A stretch of 32,869 nt of DNA from Actinomycetes bacterium (GCA_025360105.1 JANYCT010000063.1:1-32869); one strand, 5' to 3'; shown: positions 6,747 through 20,066, counted from the stretch's first letter. The notes: a model not told the origin generated them from the letters alone. Numbers and translations are program-made.

Positions 6747-8129
6747 ATGATTTCGAAGTGGGCACAGATCCATCTGGTTGGCGACGGCCTCGTCGTGCCG
6801 TGTGTCGATGGTACCGAGCGGGCATATCTCTCGTTGGATGGAGCGGCCTCAACGAGTGCGCTTCCCGCCGTGGCCGAACGAGTGAACGAGTTCCTTCCGT
6901 GGTACTCGAGTGTGCACCGAGGTGCGGGTTACAAGTCGCAGGTGGCCACTCGTGCCTACGAGCAGGCACGGGAATCGATCATGCACTTCGCGGGGCGCGG
7001 AGCTGACGACGTTGCCATAATCTGCCGCAACACGACTGAGGCCATCAACCATCTCGCGTACCGGCTCGGGCTTGGTCGTGACGATGTGGTCGTCACCACT
7101 GTGGTCGAACATCACGCCAACCTGCTGCCGTGGGCACGACTCGCCACGTGCCGGTATGTGGAGTGCGGTATGGATGGCACCTTCACGGTCGATGATGTGC
7201 GCGTCGCGCTCGATCAACAGCCCCGTCCACGACTGCTCGCTATTACCGGTGCCTCGAACGTGAGCGGATGGCTAACGCCCATCGATGAGATCATCGCCGT
7301 CGCGCACGAGCGGGGTATTCCGGTTGCGCTCGATGCGGCGCAACTCGCTCCGCACCGGCCGATACCGACGACAGCTGACTTCGTGTCGTTCAGCGGTCAC
7401 AAGATGTATGCACCGTTCGGTGCGGGTGTACTGATCGGCCCCCGCACAGCCTTCGAAGAGGGCGATCCGTTTCTCGCCGGTGGCGGCGCCGTGGAATTGG
7501 TGGATCTCGACGAAGTGGTCTGGACCGCGCCGCCAGAGCGAGAAGAAGCGGGGTCGCCCAACGTGATCGGGGCCGTGGCGCTCGGCGTTGCGGCCGACGA
7601 ACTGTCGCGCATTGGGTGGCCGGCCATCATCGCCCACGAGTCCGAGATGTCCGATCACCTGCGTGCCGGTCTGCGCGCCATCCCCGGCGTCACCGTGTTG
7701 GGTCCGAATGCTTCGACTCCAACGCTGGCTGCCGCGGCCTTCACCGTAGATGGTCAGCCCCATGCTCTGGTGGCCGCGCGGCTCAGCGCCGAGTATGCGA
7801 TCGGGGTTCGGCACGGCTGTTTCTGTGCGCACCCGTATCTCACCCGGCTCCTCGGCTTGTCCCCGGCTGACGTCGCGCAGTTCCGGTCCGATGTGCTGCG
7901 CGGTGATCGACGTACGGTCCCCGGCGCCGTACGCGCGAGCGCGGGCCTGTCCACCAGCGCGGCCGAGATCGATCGTTTCCTCGGTGCGCTCGCCGCGATT
8001 GCTGCTGGCCGTGCCGCGCCGGTGGAGTACCGCCAGGATCCACTGAGCGGCGACTACCAACCGATCGGCGTAGGCACTGAGTGGTGGACCGATCCAAGCG
8101 CATCGCACCCGGGCTGCAGTCGAAGCTGA
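6747..8129 (+). CDS. class V aminotransferase, SufS-like cysteine desulfurase family
   Basis: A 460-residue fold-type I PLP enzyme. VVEHHANLLPW matches the substrate/PLP-contacting His region of SufS-type desulfurases, LDAAQLAPH carries the PLP-binding Asp, and K219 in SFSGHKMYAPFG is the PLP-linking lysine. The loop VRHGCFCAHP aligns with RTGHHCAxP of SufS and places a cysteine (C360) where desulfurases carry the persulfide, so sulfur transfer is plausible. No suf or isc partner lies nearby, so it may instead be a specialised desulfurase or lyase. The ATG at 6747 has an AAAGGG site about 7 nt upstream. It is divergent from the surface-protein gene and ends 35 nt from the convergent peptidase gene. 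Confidence 0.85.
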   Translation: MISKWAQIHLVGDGLVVPCVDGTERAYLSLDGAASTSALPAVAERVNEFLPWYSSVHRGAGYKSQVATRAYEQARESIMHFAGRGADDVAIICRNTTEAINHLAYRLGLGRDDVVVTTVVEHHANLLPWARLATCRYVECGMDGTFTVDDVRVALDQQPRPRLLAITGASNVSGWLTPIDEIIAVAHERGIPVALDAAQLAPHRPIPTTADFVSFSGHKMYAPFGAGVLIGPRTAFEEGDPFLAGGGAVELVDLDEVVWTAPPEREEAGSPNVIGAVALGVAADELSRIGWPAIIAHESEMSDHLRAGLRAIPGVTVLGPNASTPTLAAAAFTVDGQPHALVAARLSAEYAIGVRHGCFCAHPYLTRLLGLSPADVAQFRSDVLRGDRRTVPGAVRASAGLSTSAAEIDRFLGALAAIAAGRAAPVEYRQDPLSGDYQPIGVGTEWWTDPSASHPGCSRS

Positions 8130-8164
8130 CAGCCAGCGTGATCAGCGCAGACCGTTGCGCGGGG

Positions 8165-10426
8165 TTACAACCCGCGGGTATCGAGGCGACGGGTGGGGTT
8201 CTGCGTCACGAAGCGCAGCGCGCCACCCGGCTCGAACACGCCCTGGATGTCGACGACCACGTGGGTCGCCTTCGACACCCATACGCAGAACGATCCATCG
8301 CTGGCAACAGGGACCACGGCGAGGTTGGCTACGTTGCGACCGAGGCCACCGTTGGCATTCGAACGCAGTGGCCGCGCCGTCGCCAGCACGTCGCATCGGT
8401 CTGCCACCGCGAACATCTCGCCCGAACTGTCAGTGAGGGTGAGATTCACGAGTGCCGAGGTGCCGCGTGCACCGGTGACTCGCAACATCTGGCCGTCGCC
8501 GATCCGCACGCCGCACATCTGGCGACCATCATGATCTGCGCATTCGCGGGTATCGGCCAGGCGTGTGGGAGCGACGAGGCTGAGGCCGAGACCGGTATCG
8601 GGCACGAACGCGCCCTGGGTGTCGACGACGAGATGCGTCGAGGCTGACGGCCACATGCACGCAGAAGCAGGTGTGGATCCACCCGCTTCGGGCACGACGG
8701 CAAGGTTGGCCACGATGGCGTCAGATCCGAAGTTCACGTTCGACGATGTCGGGGCTCCAACGTTCAAACGGGCGCAACTGTCGGCGGTGAGATAGCCCGG
8801 AGCCGTGGGCGCGACCACTGTGGCGTTGAGCATCACCGCTGTTGCTCCGGCCGGGATACCCGCAAGGTCATTGAGTGCCGTTGCTGCGAGACCGGGCAGG
8901 CGAACTCCGCCCGACCGTGTATCGAGGACACGCTGCTGGTTGACATCGACGAAGCCTGCTGCACCCGGCTGGCTCGCCGGTACGAAGAAGCCCTGTACGT
9001 CGACAATGCTATGCACAGCGGTGGATTCATAGAGACAGAACTGTCCGTTGGCGTCGATGGGCACCACCGACAGGTTGGCAACGGTCTGACCGATGCCAAA
9101 GTTGCCGTTCGACCACTGCCGAACCGGTTCCGTCGCAGGGCCACAGTCCTCGGCAGTCACGTAGCCCGGTGTGGTGGCCCCGGTCAGGGTGATGTTCACC
9201 AGTGCGGCCGTTGCGCCAGCGGGTGCCTGCACCTGCACAGGAAGACGCCAACCCGCTTGTGGCATCAGCGATGGGGAGCACGTTCTGCGAGCGATACCGT
9301 CGTTGCCCACGACCGAGGTGCACAGACGGGTCGGTGTGCCATTGCGGGCAATGATTGCTCGTGCCTGGCTGATATTGCCGTTGAATTCGAAGTGCATGGG
9401 ATCGCGGGTGGTCGATGACACCCGGTCGCTCGGCGACTTGCATCCGCTCGACCACGCATAGCCTCCCCAGTACAGGCCCCAACGCTGCGCTGTTTGTACG
9501 ACCCACTGGGGAATGTCGGTCTTCATCGGCACGGCGCAGGCTGAACCGCCCGAAACCGCGGCTCGATACGAAAGCATCGGGTTCGCGTTGGTGTTCATGT
9601 CCATCGCCAGCCCCCACGCATGATTCGACAGCGAATCAGAGCCGAGTTCCGCGCAATCCTTGCGAGTGCTCGCAGTGCACCGGAACGCATATGACCCCGC
9701 GTCCTGAACGTTGTAGCCGGCCAAAGTGATCTCGGTGATGAAGCCGGCATAGAGATCCATGATGTCGTTGTTGCCCTGGAAACGACCCGCCGCGAGGGTG
9801 CCCCAGGCGGAGGCATTCCGGACCATCTTTGTTTCCCACGAAGCCAGGATCGGCGAACCGTTATATGCCCAGCCGGACCAGACGAAGCCAACGGGGGGGA
9901 ATGCTCCGGCCTCTGTATTGCTCACGCCGAGTGCGGCGGCGGTGGCAGCGTTCACGATGCCGGTGACAGCAAGTGACGACGCTGCCTGAAAGCTACTCAC
10001 GACACCGGCCGTCTGCGATCCGTAGTCGCCATCGACCACAACGTTGCGGCCCGTCGCCTTCAACGCTGCTTGGACTGCTGCGACCACGTGGCCGGTGCTC
10101 CCGATTCCGAGATCGACCCAGGCAATGGTGACGCCCGCCGAGGTCGACGGAAACGGTGGCGTACCAAAACCGCGATCGGCGGGTGAGGTGCCGTCACCGG
10201 CGAGGGTGCAGTTGGCAACGTCTCCAGTGTCAGCCAGCGCAGCCGTGCAGAGTGCAGGCATCGTTGGCAATACCCACGGCGTCATATCGAGGGCTGCATT
10301 GGCCGCTTGTGGCACCACGACCGAACCGACAGTGGACGCCACGACCGGCAACACGATCGGCAGCATGAGCATGGCCACAAGGCCATATGTCACTCTGCGT
10401 CGCTGTCCTGCACACTTCCCAAACAC
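8165..10426 (-). CDS. secreted M15 (VanY-like) peptidoglycan peptidase with PG-binding domain and surface repeats
   Basis: A 753-residue exported wall protein. After a signal peptide (cleavage near PQAANA) comes a PG_binding_1 domain at about residues 105-170 (VDGDYGSQTAG, VTGIVNAAT). The peptidase domain follows, with zinc ligands H269 and D276 in NHAWGLAMD and H345 in DPMHFEF. The D-x-x-H arrangement and the WGGYAW segment fit the M15_4/M15C type. The C-terminal half holds three repeats of roughly 110 residues built around a GYxTA-Cys, VANLxVVP and THxVVDxQGxF pattern, with paired cysteines; such repeats are common on acidimicrobial surface proteins and may bind glycans. The enzyme should cut peptide stems of peptidoglycan outside the cell. 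A GTG start is assumed; there is no clear ribosome-binding site. Confidence 0.85.
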   Translation of the reverse strand: MFGKCAGQRRRVTYGLVAMLMLPIVLPVVASTVGSVVVPQAANAALDMTPWVLPTMPALCTAALADTGDVANCTLAGDGTSPADRGFGTPPFPSTSAGVTIAWVDLGIGSTGHVVAAVQAALKATGRNVVVDGDYGSQTAGVVSSFQAASSLAVTGIVNAATAAALGVSNTEAGAFPPVGFVWSGWAYNGSPILASWETKMVRNASAWGTLAAGRFQGNNDIMDLYAGFITEITLAGYNVQDAGSYAFRCTASTRKDCAELGSDSLSNHAWGLAMDMNTNANPMLSYRAAVSGGSACAVPMKTDIPQWVVQTAQRWGLYWGGYAWSSGCKSPSDRVSSTTRDPMHFEFNGNISQARAIIARNGTPTRLCTSVVGNDGIARRTCSPSLMPQAGWRLPVQVQAPAGATAALVNITLTGATTPGYVTAEDCGPATEPVRQWSNGNFGIGQTVANLSVVPIDANGQFCLYESTAVHSIVDVQGFFVPASQPGAAGFVDVNQQRVLDTRSGGVRLPGLAATALNDLAGIPAGATAVMLNATVVAPTAPGYLTADSCARLNVGAPTSSNVNFGSDAIVANLAVVPEAGGSTPASACMWPSASTHLVVDTQGAFVPDTGLGLSLVAPTRLADTRECADHDGRQMCGVRIGDGQMLRVTGARGTSALVNLTLTDSSGEMFAVADRCDVLATARPLRSNANGGLGRNVANLAVVPVASDGSFCVWVSKATHVVVDIQGVFEPGGALRFVTQNPTRRLDTRGL

Positions 10427-10497
10427 AACAGAGGTATCGGCACAAGATCAGCCGACCTGAACCAACTTCGAAAATTGATGTGCTGAGCAGGCTCGCG

Positions 10498-10986
10498 TCA
10501 GTCGCCTGTGCGCCGTCTGCGGGTGATGATGCGCAGGAGTTCGCGTGAGCTTTCCTCCTCGAGCCTGGCGCAGTGCAACAGCTCGTCGACAACTCGAGCA
10601 TCGGAGTGGTTCGCGGCAATTCCGCGCCATGCGGCAGCTCCCTGCAGCTCGGCATCGGCTTGGATGTCGAGCTGTTCCCACGGATCGAGGCCGACGAAGA
10701 TGCTGTAGTACAACGCGCGTGCGGCGGGTAGGGGAGCGTTGAGTTGATCGTGTAACGATGCGTCGATCGCCCAGACGGCATCGACGCGATCGGCAATCTC
10801 GTCCTCTCTTCGCGCGCAGGCGACGAGCACCTCTGAGTGTTCGGGGATCTCGACTGCCCATTCTCGGTAACGTTGCGCGGCCCCGCGTTCGAGGAGCGCG
10901 AGGAATCGCGGCATGGCCTGCTGGGGGACTTGCTCGATGAATGGCGCGAGCAGCGCCCCAAAGTTCGGTGCCGTTCGCTCGCTCAT
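10498..10986 (-). CDS. helical protein of unknown function overlapping the zinc-ribbon gene
   Basis: One hundred and sixty-two residues, predicted almost entirely alpha-helical and acidic, with many Glu, His and Ala (for example DELLHCARLEEESSRELL) and a basic C-terminal tail. The Glu/His helices recall four-helix ferritin-like folds, but I see no clear pair of ExxH metal motifs, so that is only a possibility. It starts with ATGA overlapping the stop of the upstream zinc-ribbon membrane protein, so the two are translationally coupled and probably act together. No signal peptide. Confidence 0.65.
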   Translation of the reverse strand: MSERTAPNFGALLAPFIEQVPQQAMPRFLALLERGAAQRYREWAVEIPEHSEVLVACARREDEIADRVDAVWAIDASLHDQLNAPLPAARALYYSIFVGLDPWEQLDIQADAELQGAAAWRGIAANHSDARVVDELLHCARLEEESSRELLRIITRRRRTGD

Positions 10987-12227
10987 GGATGCGTCGATGT
11001 GTTCTGGATCGACTCGTTGCGGATGGCTATCGCGACGGTGGCAGTGGCGATGAGCAACAGCGCTACTAGGCCGATCGTGGTGACGATGGTGGGCTTGCCC
11101 GAGGTGGTGCCGGGATTGAAGAACGCTGGCGGCGCGGGAAGGTCGCCGAGTGCTGCGACGGACGACAGCCACTGCCATGCGTAGATGCTCACGCCACCCA
11201 ACGCCAGACCGATTCCCCATCGATCAGCGCGCAGAAAGCCCATCACCCCGCAGAGTGCCACAAGACCGATCGCTGCCAGCCGACCGCTGATCAGCAGCAC
11301 ATCGATGTTCTCGATGGTGAAGTTGCGACGAAAGCCTGCGCCATGTTGCGGGATGAGTTGGCCTCCCGCCGCAACGATGCTTGCGATCGCGCCGGCCGCA
11401 CACAGCGAACGATTGAGTGGAGCGCGACCGTCGTTGCCAGCTTGCGCCAGCGCGACCACCATTGCAATGAATGCGAGCACTGCAGCCCCGAGGAGCATAT
11501 AGAACCCAACGGTTGGTCGGGTCTCGATGAAGGTGCCAACACCTGTGGTCCGTTTGGCGACCCGCGCCTGCTCGGTGACAGCATCGGAGATCTTGGTGAT
11601 GTTGCCCCAGATGACGACGATGAACGGAGCGAGCGCCAAGCCCGCTCCTGCACCGATGCCAGCTCCGATGCGTTGACCGCGGGCTGCAAGCAGGCCGCCC
11701 ACGATCAGCAACGCGCCAGCCACGATGACACCGACAGCCAGATTGGTGCCCGAGAGCAAGCCCCCCGAACCGAACGCGGCACCCAGATCGTTGAGCTTGT
11801 AGCCGCCCACCAGTGCTGCGATGGGGGCGTCGGAGGTAACCGAGAGTTGCTTCAGCAGCGATGCAATCACCACAACGATCCCGGCGACTCCTGCGGTGAT
11901 GGCCAGTGTCGAAGTTTGCCAGGCGCTCACGGGATCGGCTTCGCCGACGGGAATCGCGATGCCCGTCGGGGTCGGGTCTTCGACGGGTACGGCGTCTTGC
12001 ACCGTGGTGGCCCAGGCGTCGGGCCACTGGTTGGGCCCCTGGTCGCCGACGGTCGTGGGCGGCGGCGTCTGCTCAACAATGTGGATAGTGTCGGCCACTG
12101 TTGGGTTAGCCAGGGTCGGAGGGGCGAAGACATCGGGGCGTGGCATGGCCTGAGCCAACGTAGCGCCGCACTCCTTGCAGAACTTTTGGTCGGGTTGGCA
12201 TCCGACGCCGCAGGCTGGACAGAGCAT
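10983..12227 (-). CDS. zinc-ribbon membrane protein, unknown
   Basis: The 414-residue product opens with a zinc ribbon, CPACG at residues 3-7 and CKECG at 17-21, then a Pro/Thr-rich linker to about residue 100 and a C-terminal domain with roughly eight hydrophobic helices. Zinc-ribbon plus multi-helix layouts are frequent in Actinobacteria and usually uncharacterised. The ATG at 12227 is chosen because AAGGGGG stands 5 nt ahead of it and the ribbon begins at once; a longer form from 12260 adds only a basic, Gly-rich stretch. The gene leads an operon with the helical protein that overlaps its stop by ATGA. Confidence 0.75.
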   Translation of the reverse strand: MLCPACGVGCQPDQKFCKECGATLAQAMPRPDVFAPPTLANPTVADTIHIVEQTPPPTTVGDQGPNQWPDAWATTVQDAVPVEDPTPTGIAIPVGEADPVSAWQTSTLAITAGVAGIVVVIASLLKQLSVTSDAPIAALVGGYKLNDLGAAFGSGGLLSGTNLAVGVIVAGALLIVGGLLAARGQRIGAGIGAGAGLALAPFIVVIWGNITKISDAVTEQARVAKRTTGVGTFIETRPTVGFYMLLGAAVLAFIAMVVALAQAGNDGRAPLNRSLCAAGAIASIVAAGGQLIPQHGAGFRRNFTIENIDVLLISGRLAAIGLVALCGVMGFLRADRWGIGLALGGVSIYAWQWLSSVAALGDLPAPPAFFNPGTTSGKPTIVTTIGLVALLLIATATVAIAIRNESIQNTSTHP

Positions 12228-12281
12228 GCCGCCCCCTTGTTTTCTGCCTCGGTGACCCAAAGGCGCTGACCGTTCTACAGT

Positions 12282-14357
12282 TTATTGCACGTCGTGCGGT
12301 GGCCAGAGGCGATGGTCGTCGGCTGCTGATGTGGTCAGCACACGGCCTTGGGTGATTCGTTCCGCCATGGAGACGTTGAGGAAACTCTCGAACTCAGAGG
12401 CAGGGAGCGCTCGCGAGTACAGGTGTCCCTGATGACGTATGCAACCGAGCGCAATCAACACGTCGGCCTGCGCCCCTGTTTCGACTCCATCGGCCGTGGC
12501 AGTGAGACCGATTTCGCGAACGAGGCTGATGATGGAGCGCACGATTGCACGGTCGTGGGGGTGGGCCGTGATGGTGTCGATCGACGTGCGGTCGATACGA
12601 ACCTCGTCGAGTGGAAGCCGTCGCAGCAGGCTGAGTGACGACACGCCGCGGGCAAAGTCGTCGAGACATACGCGCACTCCGCGGACGCGCAACGACGCCA
12701 GATTTGCAGCCGCGGCAGCAAGGTCATCGACCACGGCCGACTCGGTGACATCGACGGTCAACAGCGTTGGCTCGATCCCACCAACGAGCGTGTCGAGAGG
12801 GTTCTCGCGCCATGATCGCTCGGTGGCGCGTGGCGGCAGATTCACCCGGAACCGAAACCCGTCGGGCAACCCGAGTGTGCTCAATCGCCGAATCAGCGGG
12901 CGGGCCTGTTGCATCACGTGCTCGGTCATCCGCTCGAGAAGTCCGGCGTGCGCCGCCACTTCCAGAAACTCAGCGGCGGGCACGACCACGCCGTCGCGGC
13001 GCAGCCACCTCGCGAGCAGTTCGGCACCCACCACCTGACCCGAGGTCGCGTCAATTTCGGGTTGGAAGAACGGCACGATGTCGCCGTCGTCGAGCGCGCG
13101 ACGCAACGCCTGCTCGCTGTTGATCCGGCGGTTGAGTTCGGTCTTGACCGAGCCGTCGAATAGTTCGACGCGGTTGCGCCCGGCACCCTTCGCACGGTGC
13201 AACGCAGCATTGGCGTAGCGAAGCAGCTCGCTGGCATCGACCCCGTGAATAGGTCCGACGGCAACCCCGATACTGACCGAGGAGGGAACTTCACGCCCCT
13301 CGGCGTGGATGGGCTGGCCGAGCACCGAGGTGATGCGGCTGGCGATGGCCAAGCTGGCGCCGATGTCGCAGTTGGGCAGGACCGCGATGAACTCGTCGCC
13401 ACCGATGCGACCAGCGGTTGCTCCCGGATCGATACTGCGCGCCAGCCGGTCAGCGATCACAGCGATAAATTGATCGCCTCCACGGTGTCCGAGCGAGTCG
13501 TTGATGTGCTTGAAGCGATCGAGGTCGAGGTACAGCAACCCCACCGACGACGAATCGCCCGCAGCGGTCAGCGCCTTGTCGAGCGCGTCGATGGCGCCGC
13601 GACGGTTGAACAGTCCGGTGAGGGGATCATGCGTTGCTTGATGGGCCAAGCGTGAGTTGAGTTCCGCAAACGCGTTGTTCGCCTTGAGGAGGAGCTGATG
13701 CTCTTCGGCGAGTGTGGACATGAGTTGTTCGGATTGCCACTGCAATTCAATCGCTTCGAGCGCGCCGCGGTTGGCAATGCGATGGATCGAGGTTGCAAAC
13801 AGCAGATAGCCGAGCGCGAGCAAGCCGACCGTGAAGAGGCGGCTGTCGCGGGTGAATGCCAAGGCCAACGCCCCGGTGAGGAACAGCGGCACCTCGAACG
13901 CGACGTACAAGTCGGTGCGGGGGATGGTGAGCAACATCGCGAACGCGCTGGCGCCGTAGGCAAAGACTGCGAAAAGCAGGACGAGACTGGTGTTGTTGGG
14001 ATCAGGCACGAACAGCGAACTGCCCCAGGCGGCGCCGACGACGAAGGTGGAGAGGCGAACGAGAGGCAGCGACTTCAAGCCGGTGCCGCCACCGAGGCGC
14101 TCACGCCGATAGCTCCACGTCGCCAGCACTGCCAGCAGTTCGGTGATCACTCCGATCAGGCACCAGTAGGCAAGGCGCGGCTGTGAGACTTGATTGCGTA
14201 GGGCAACGCCGATGATGAGAAACACCGGCAAGATCGCGAGATTGCTGGGGAGCAAGAGCTTGGCGGCCTGGGCGAGCGACGCTTCGGAGACGCGCAGTGG
14301 CGGCACCACGTCCACGACCATGTCGTTCACCCTGTCGTCTCCCGCCGCAGTTTGCAT
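12282..14357 (-). CDS. membrane-bound GGDEF-EAL cyclic-di-GMP protein with altered EAL motifs
   Basis: A 691-residue protein. An N-terminal membrane region (about residues 30-195, five to six helices) leads through a coiled linker to a GGDEF domain and then an EAL domain. The cyclase signature GGDEF is intact at 319-323, with the DxDRFKxINDxxGHxxGD segment upstream; the usual RxxD product-inhibition site is not seen. In the EAL half several expected residues differ: EAL reads ELL (446-448), the ExTE motif reads DVTE, KID reads RID, and the AEGVE motif reads ADGVE (D623), although DDF and the Asn of VNL are kept. I infer an active diguanylate cyclase with a weak or non-catalytic EAL domain. 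AGGGA precedes the ATG. It is divergent from gluQ. Confidence 0.9.
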   Translation of the reverse strand: MQTAAGDDRVNDMVVDVVPPLRVSEASLAQAAKLLLPSNLAILPVFLIIGVALRNQVSQPRLAYWCLIGVITELLAVLATWSYRRERLGGGTGLKSLPLVRLSTFVVGAAWGSSLFVPDPNNTSLVLLFAVFAYGASAFAMLLTIPRTDLYVAFEVPLFLTGALALAFTRDSRLFTVGLLALGYLLFATSIHRIANRGALEAIELQWQSEQLMSTLAEEHQLLLKANNAFAELNSRLAHQATHDPLTGLFNRRGAIDALDKALTAAGDSSSVGLLYLDLDRFKHINDSLGHRGGDQFIAVIADRLARSIDPGATAGRIGGDEFIAVLPNCDIGASLAIASRITSVLGQPIHAEGREVPSSVSIGVAVGPIHGVDASELLRYANAALHRAKGAGRNRVELFDGSVKTELNRRINSEQALRRALDDGDIVPFFQPEIDATSGQVVGAELLARWLRRDGVVVPAAEFLEVAAHAGLLERMTEHVMQQARPLIRRLSTLGLPDGFRFRVNLPPRATERSWRENPLDTLVGGIEPTLLTVDVTESAVVDDLAAAAANLASLRVRGVRVCLDDFARGVSSLSLLRRLPLDEVRIDRTSIDTITAHPHDRAIVRSIISLVREIGLTATADGVETGAQADVLIALGCIRHQGHLYSRALPASEFESFLNVSMAERITQGRVLTTSAADDHRLWPPHDVQ

Positions 14358-14447
14358 GTTCCCTACTCAGTGTGTCCAAGTGACCACAATATGTCAACCA
14401 TACCGGACGCAGAGCGCGGGAGTAAAGGTTCTTGGCAGACTTCACAG

Positions 14448-15401
14448 GTGATATCTCCAACAGGGATCACTGGCGCGGGCCGCTTTGCTCCGTCTCCAAC
14501 GGGTGAGCTGCATCTGGGCAATCTGCGTACGGCGCTGGTCGCGTGGATGTCGGCGCGCGCACAGTCACTGCGTTTCATCGTACGGATGGAGGACCTCGAC
14601 CGGGTCACGTCGTCGCCAGTGCATGAGTCCGCACAACTACGCGCGCTCGAACTGCTCGGCCTCGATTGGGATGCAGCAGTGGTTCGCCAGAGCGATCGGT
14701 TTGCGCTCTACGACGCAGCAATCGGGCAGCTCGTTGAACAGGGACGCACGTATGACTGCTACTGCACGCGTCGCGAGATCCGCGAGGCGTCGAGCGCGCC
14801 GCAGGGTGCACGTACAGCTGAGGGCGTGTATCCCGGCACGTGTCGAACGTTGAGCCGACGACAACGCGCCGACTTTGTCGCGCAGGGGCGCCAGCCAGCA
14901 CTGCGTCTCGACGCCGGCAACGCAACCGTTGTGATCGAGATCGTTGACGACATCGTCGGGCCGTACGCGGCGGCCATCGACGACGTCGTGCTGCGACGCA
15001 ACGATAGGGTGCCGGCCTACAACCTGGCGGTGGTCGTCGACGACGCAGCGCAGGGTGTGGCCGAGGTGGTACGCGGTGACGATCTGTTGTCGTCAACGCC
15101 ACGTCAGGTGATGTTGCAACGTCTGCTCGCACGCCCGACGCCCCGTTACCGACACATACCGATGGTCTTGGGAGCTGACGGCGTCCGTCTCGCCAAGCGC
15201 CACGGAGCCACGACGTTGACACAACTGACTGCGCTGGGCGCGGAGCCACCGCAAGTGCTTACGATCCTGGCGGTGAGTCTGGGGCTCGCCGAGATCGGCG
15301 AGCGTGTGACTCCTCAACTACTCGTGTCACGCTTTGAGCTGGCTGCGTTGCCGAGCGAGCCGTGGGTCCTGCCGCTCAACCTGCAACGATCTGTGACATG
15401 A
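14448..15401 (+). CDS. gluQ: glutamyl-Q tRNA(Asp) synthetase
   Basis: A 317-residue truncated relative of glutamyl-tRNA synthetase that has the catalytic domain but no anticodon-binding domain. GluQ-RS attaches glutamate to the queuosine base of tRNA(Asp). The class I signature GRFAPSPTGELHLGN (HIGH equivalent HLGN, residues 22-25) and the KMSKS equivalent RLAKR (247-251) are present. A CYC...Y...C zinc-site pattern lies near DCYCTRREIREAS and GVYPGTC. The GTG at 14448 gives the expected length; an in-frame ATG at 14391 would add 19 residues of no obvious homology. The stop overlaps the next gene by ATGA. No queuosine synthesis genes are in the window. Confidence 0.88.
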   Translation: MISPTGITGAGRFAPSPTGELHLGNLRTALVAWMSARAQSLRFIVRMEDLDRVTSSPVHESAQLRALELLGLDWDAAVVRQSDRFALYDAAIGQLVEQGRTYDCYCTRREIREASSAPQGARTAEGVYPGTCRTLSRRQRADFVAQGRQPALRLDAGNATVVIEIVDDIVGPYAAAIDDVVLRRNDRVPAYNLAVVVDDAAQGVAEVVRGDDLLSSTPRQVMLQRLLARPTPRYRHIPMVLGADGVRLAKRHGATTLTQLTALGAEPPQVLTILAVSLGLAEIGERVTPQLLVSRFELAALPSEPWVLPLNLQRSVT

Positions 15402-15988
15402 CAGATCCCGACGACCTACAACGTGTTCTCGGATACGTCGACGCGATCGACGATTCCGGGGACATCACCGAGGTGGGGCCCGAGCTGTTCGTCATGTCGT
15501 TCTGGACGCCCCGGTTCTGCGCTGCAATCATCCGCGCCGCCGAAGCTGTCGGTGCGTTCGAGCCACAACCAGACGACCCGGTGCCGGGCCATGAGGTATC
15601 GCTTGGCGTGATCAGCCCGAGGCTCTTCGAATACGTGCAAGCTGATATCGGCCAACGACTCTGGCCGCAACTGCGGCGCGCATGGCCCTACATCGACTAT
15701 CACGGTCTGCGCGACGCGTTCGTCATTCGCTACGCCCTGGGCGAGCAGGAGAGTCTGCGAATTCATCACGATGTGGCTCAGGTGTCGGCGTCGATCAAAC
15801 TCAACGATGACTACGCAGGCGGCGAATTGGAGTTCCCGTTGCAGGGGGTGACCAATGCATCGGTTGCGGTCGGTGCTGCACTGGCGTGGCCGTCGTTGGT
15901 CACTCATCCCCATCAGACCAACCAACTGCTCTCGGGTGTGAAATATGCGCTCACGATTTGGTGCGAGCTGCCCTCGTACATCGAGTGA
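15398..15988 (+). CDS. 2-oxoglutarate/Fe(II)-dependent oxygenase (prolyl-4-hydroxylase-like)
   Basis: A 196-residue small dioxygenase. The iron ligands are H123-x-D125 in RIHHDVAQ and a distal His, H170 or H172, in VTHPHQT. The following Lys in SGVKYALTIW would bind the 2-oxoglutarate carboxylate, and the DDYAGGELEFP segment is typical of the P4H-type double-stranded beta-helix. The substrate is unknown. The ATG overlaps the gluQ stop (ATGA), so it is made together with the tRNA enzyme. This coupling suggests, but does not prove, a role in tRNA or translation-factor hydroxylation. Confidence 0.8.
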   Translation: MTDPDDLQRVLGYVDAIDDSGDITEVGPELFVMSFWTPRFCAAIIRAAEAVGAFEPQPDDPVPGHEVSLGVISPRLFEYVQADIGQRLWPQLRRAWPYIDYHGLRDAFVIRYALGEQESLRIHHDVAQVSASIKLNDDYAGGELEFPLQGVTNASVAVGAALAWPSLVTHPHQTNQLLSGVKYALTIWCELPSYIE

Positions 15989-16141
15989 CTGCGGCGTGCG
16001 ATGTGACCCACAATCGTCGCCGAAAAGTCACGTCTTCGTTCCCTTGGTGGCCAGCATTGGCACGGTGATCAGCAGTAGCCTGAGCTCACGGCTGTCTCGC
16101 GCAGCGACACGCACAAGCCCTCAGAACGAGCAACGATACCT

Positions 16142-20063
<3,922 letters not shown>

Positions 20064-20066
20064 CGC

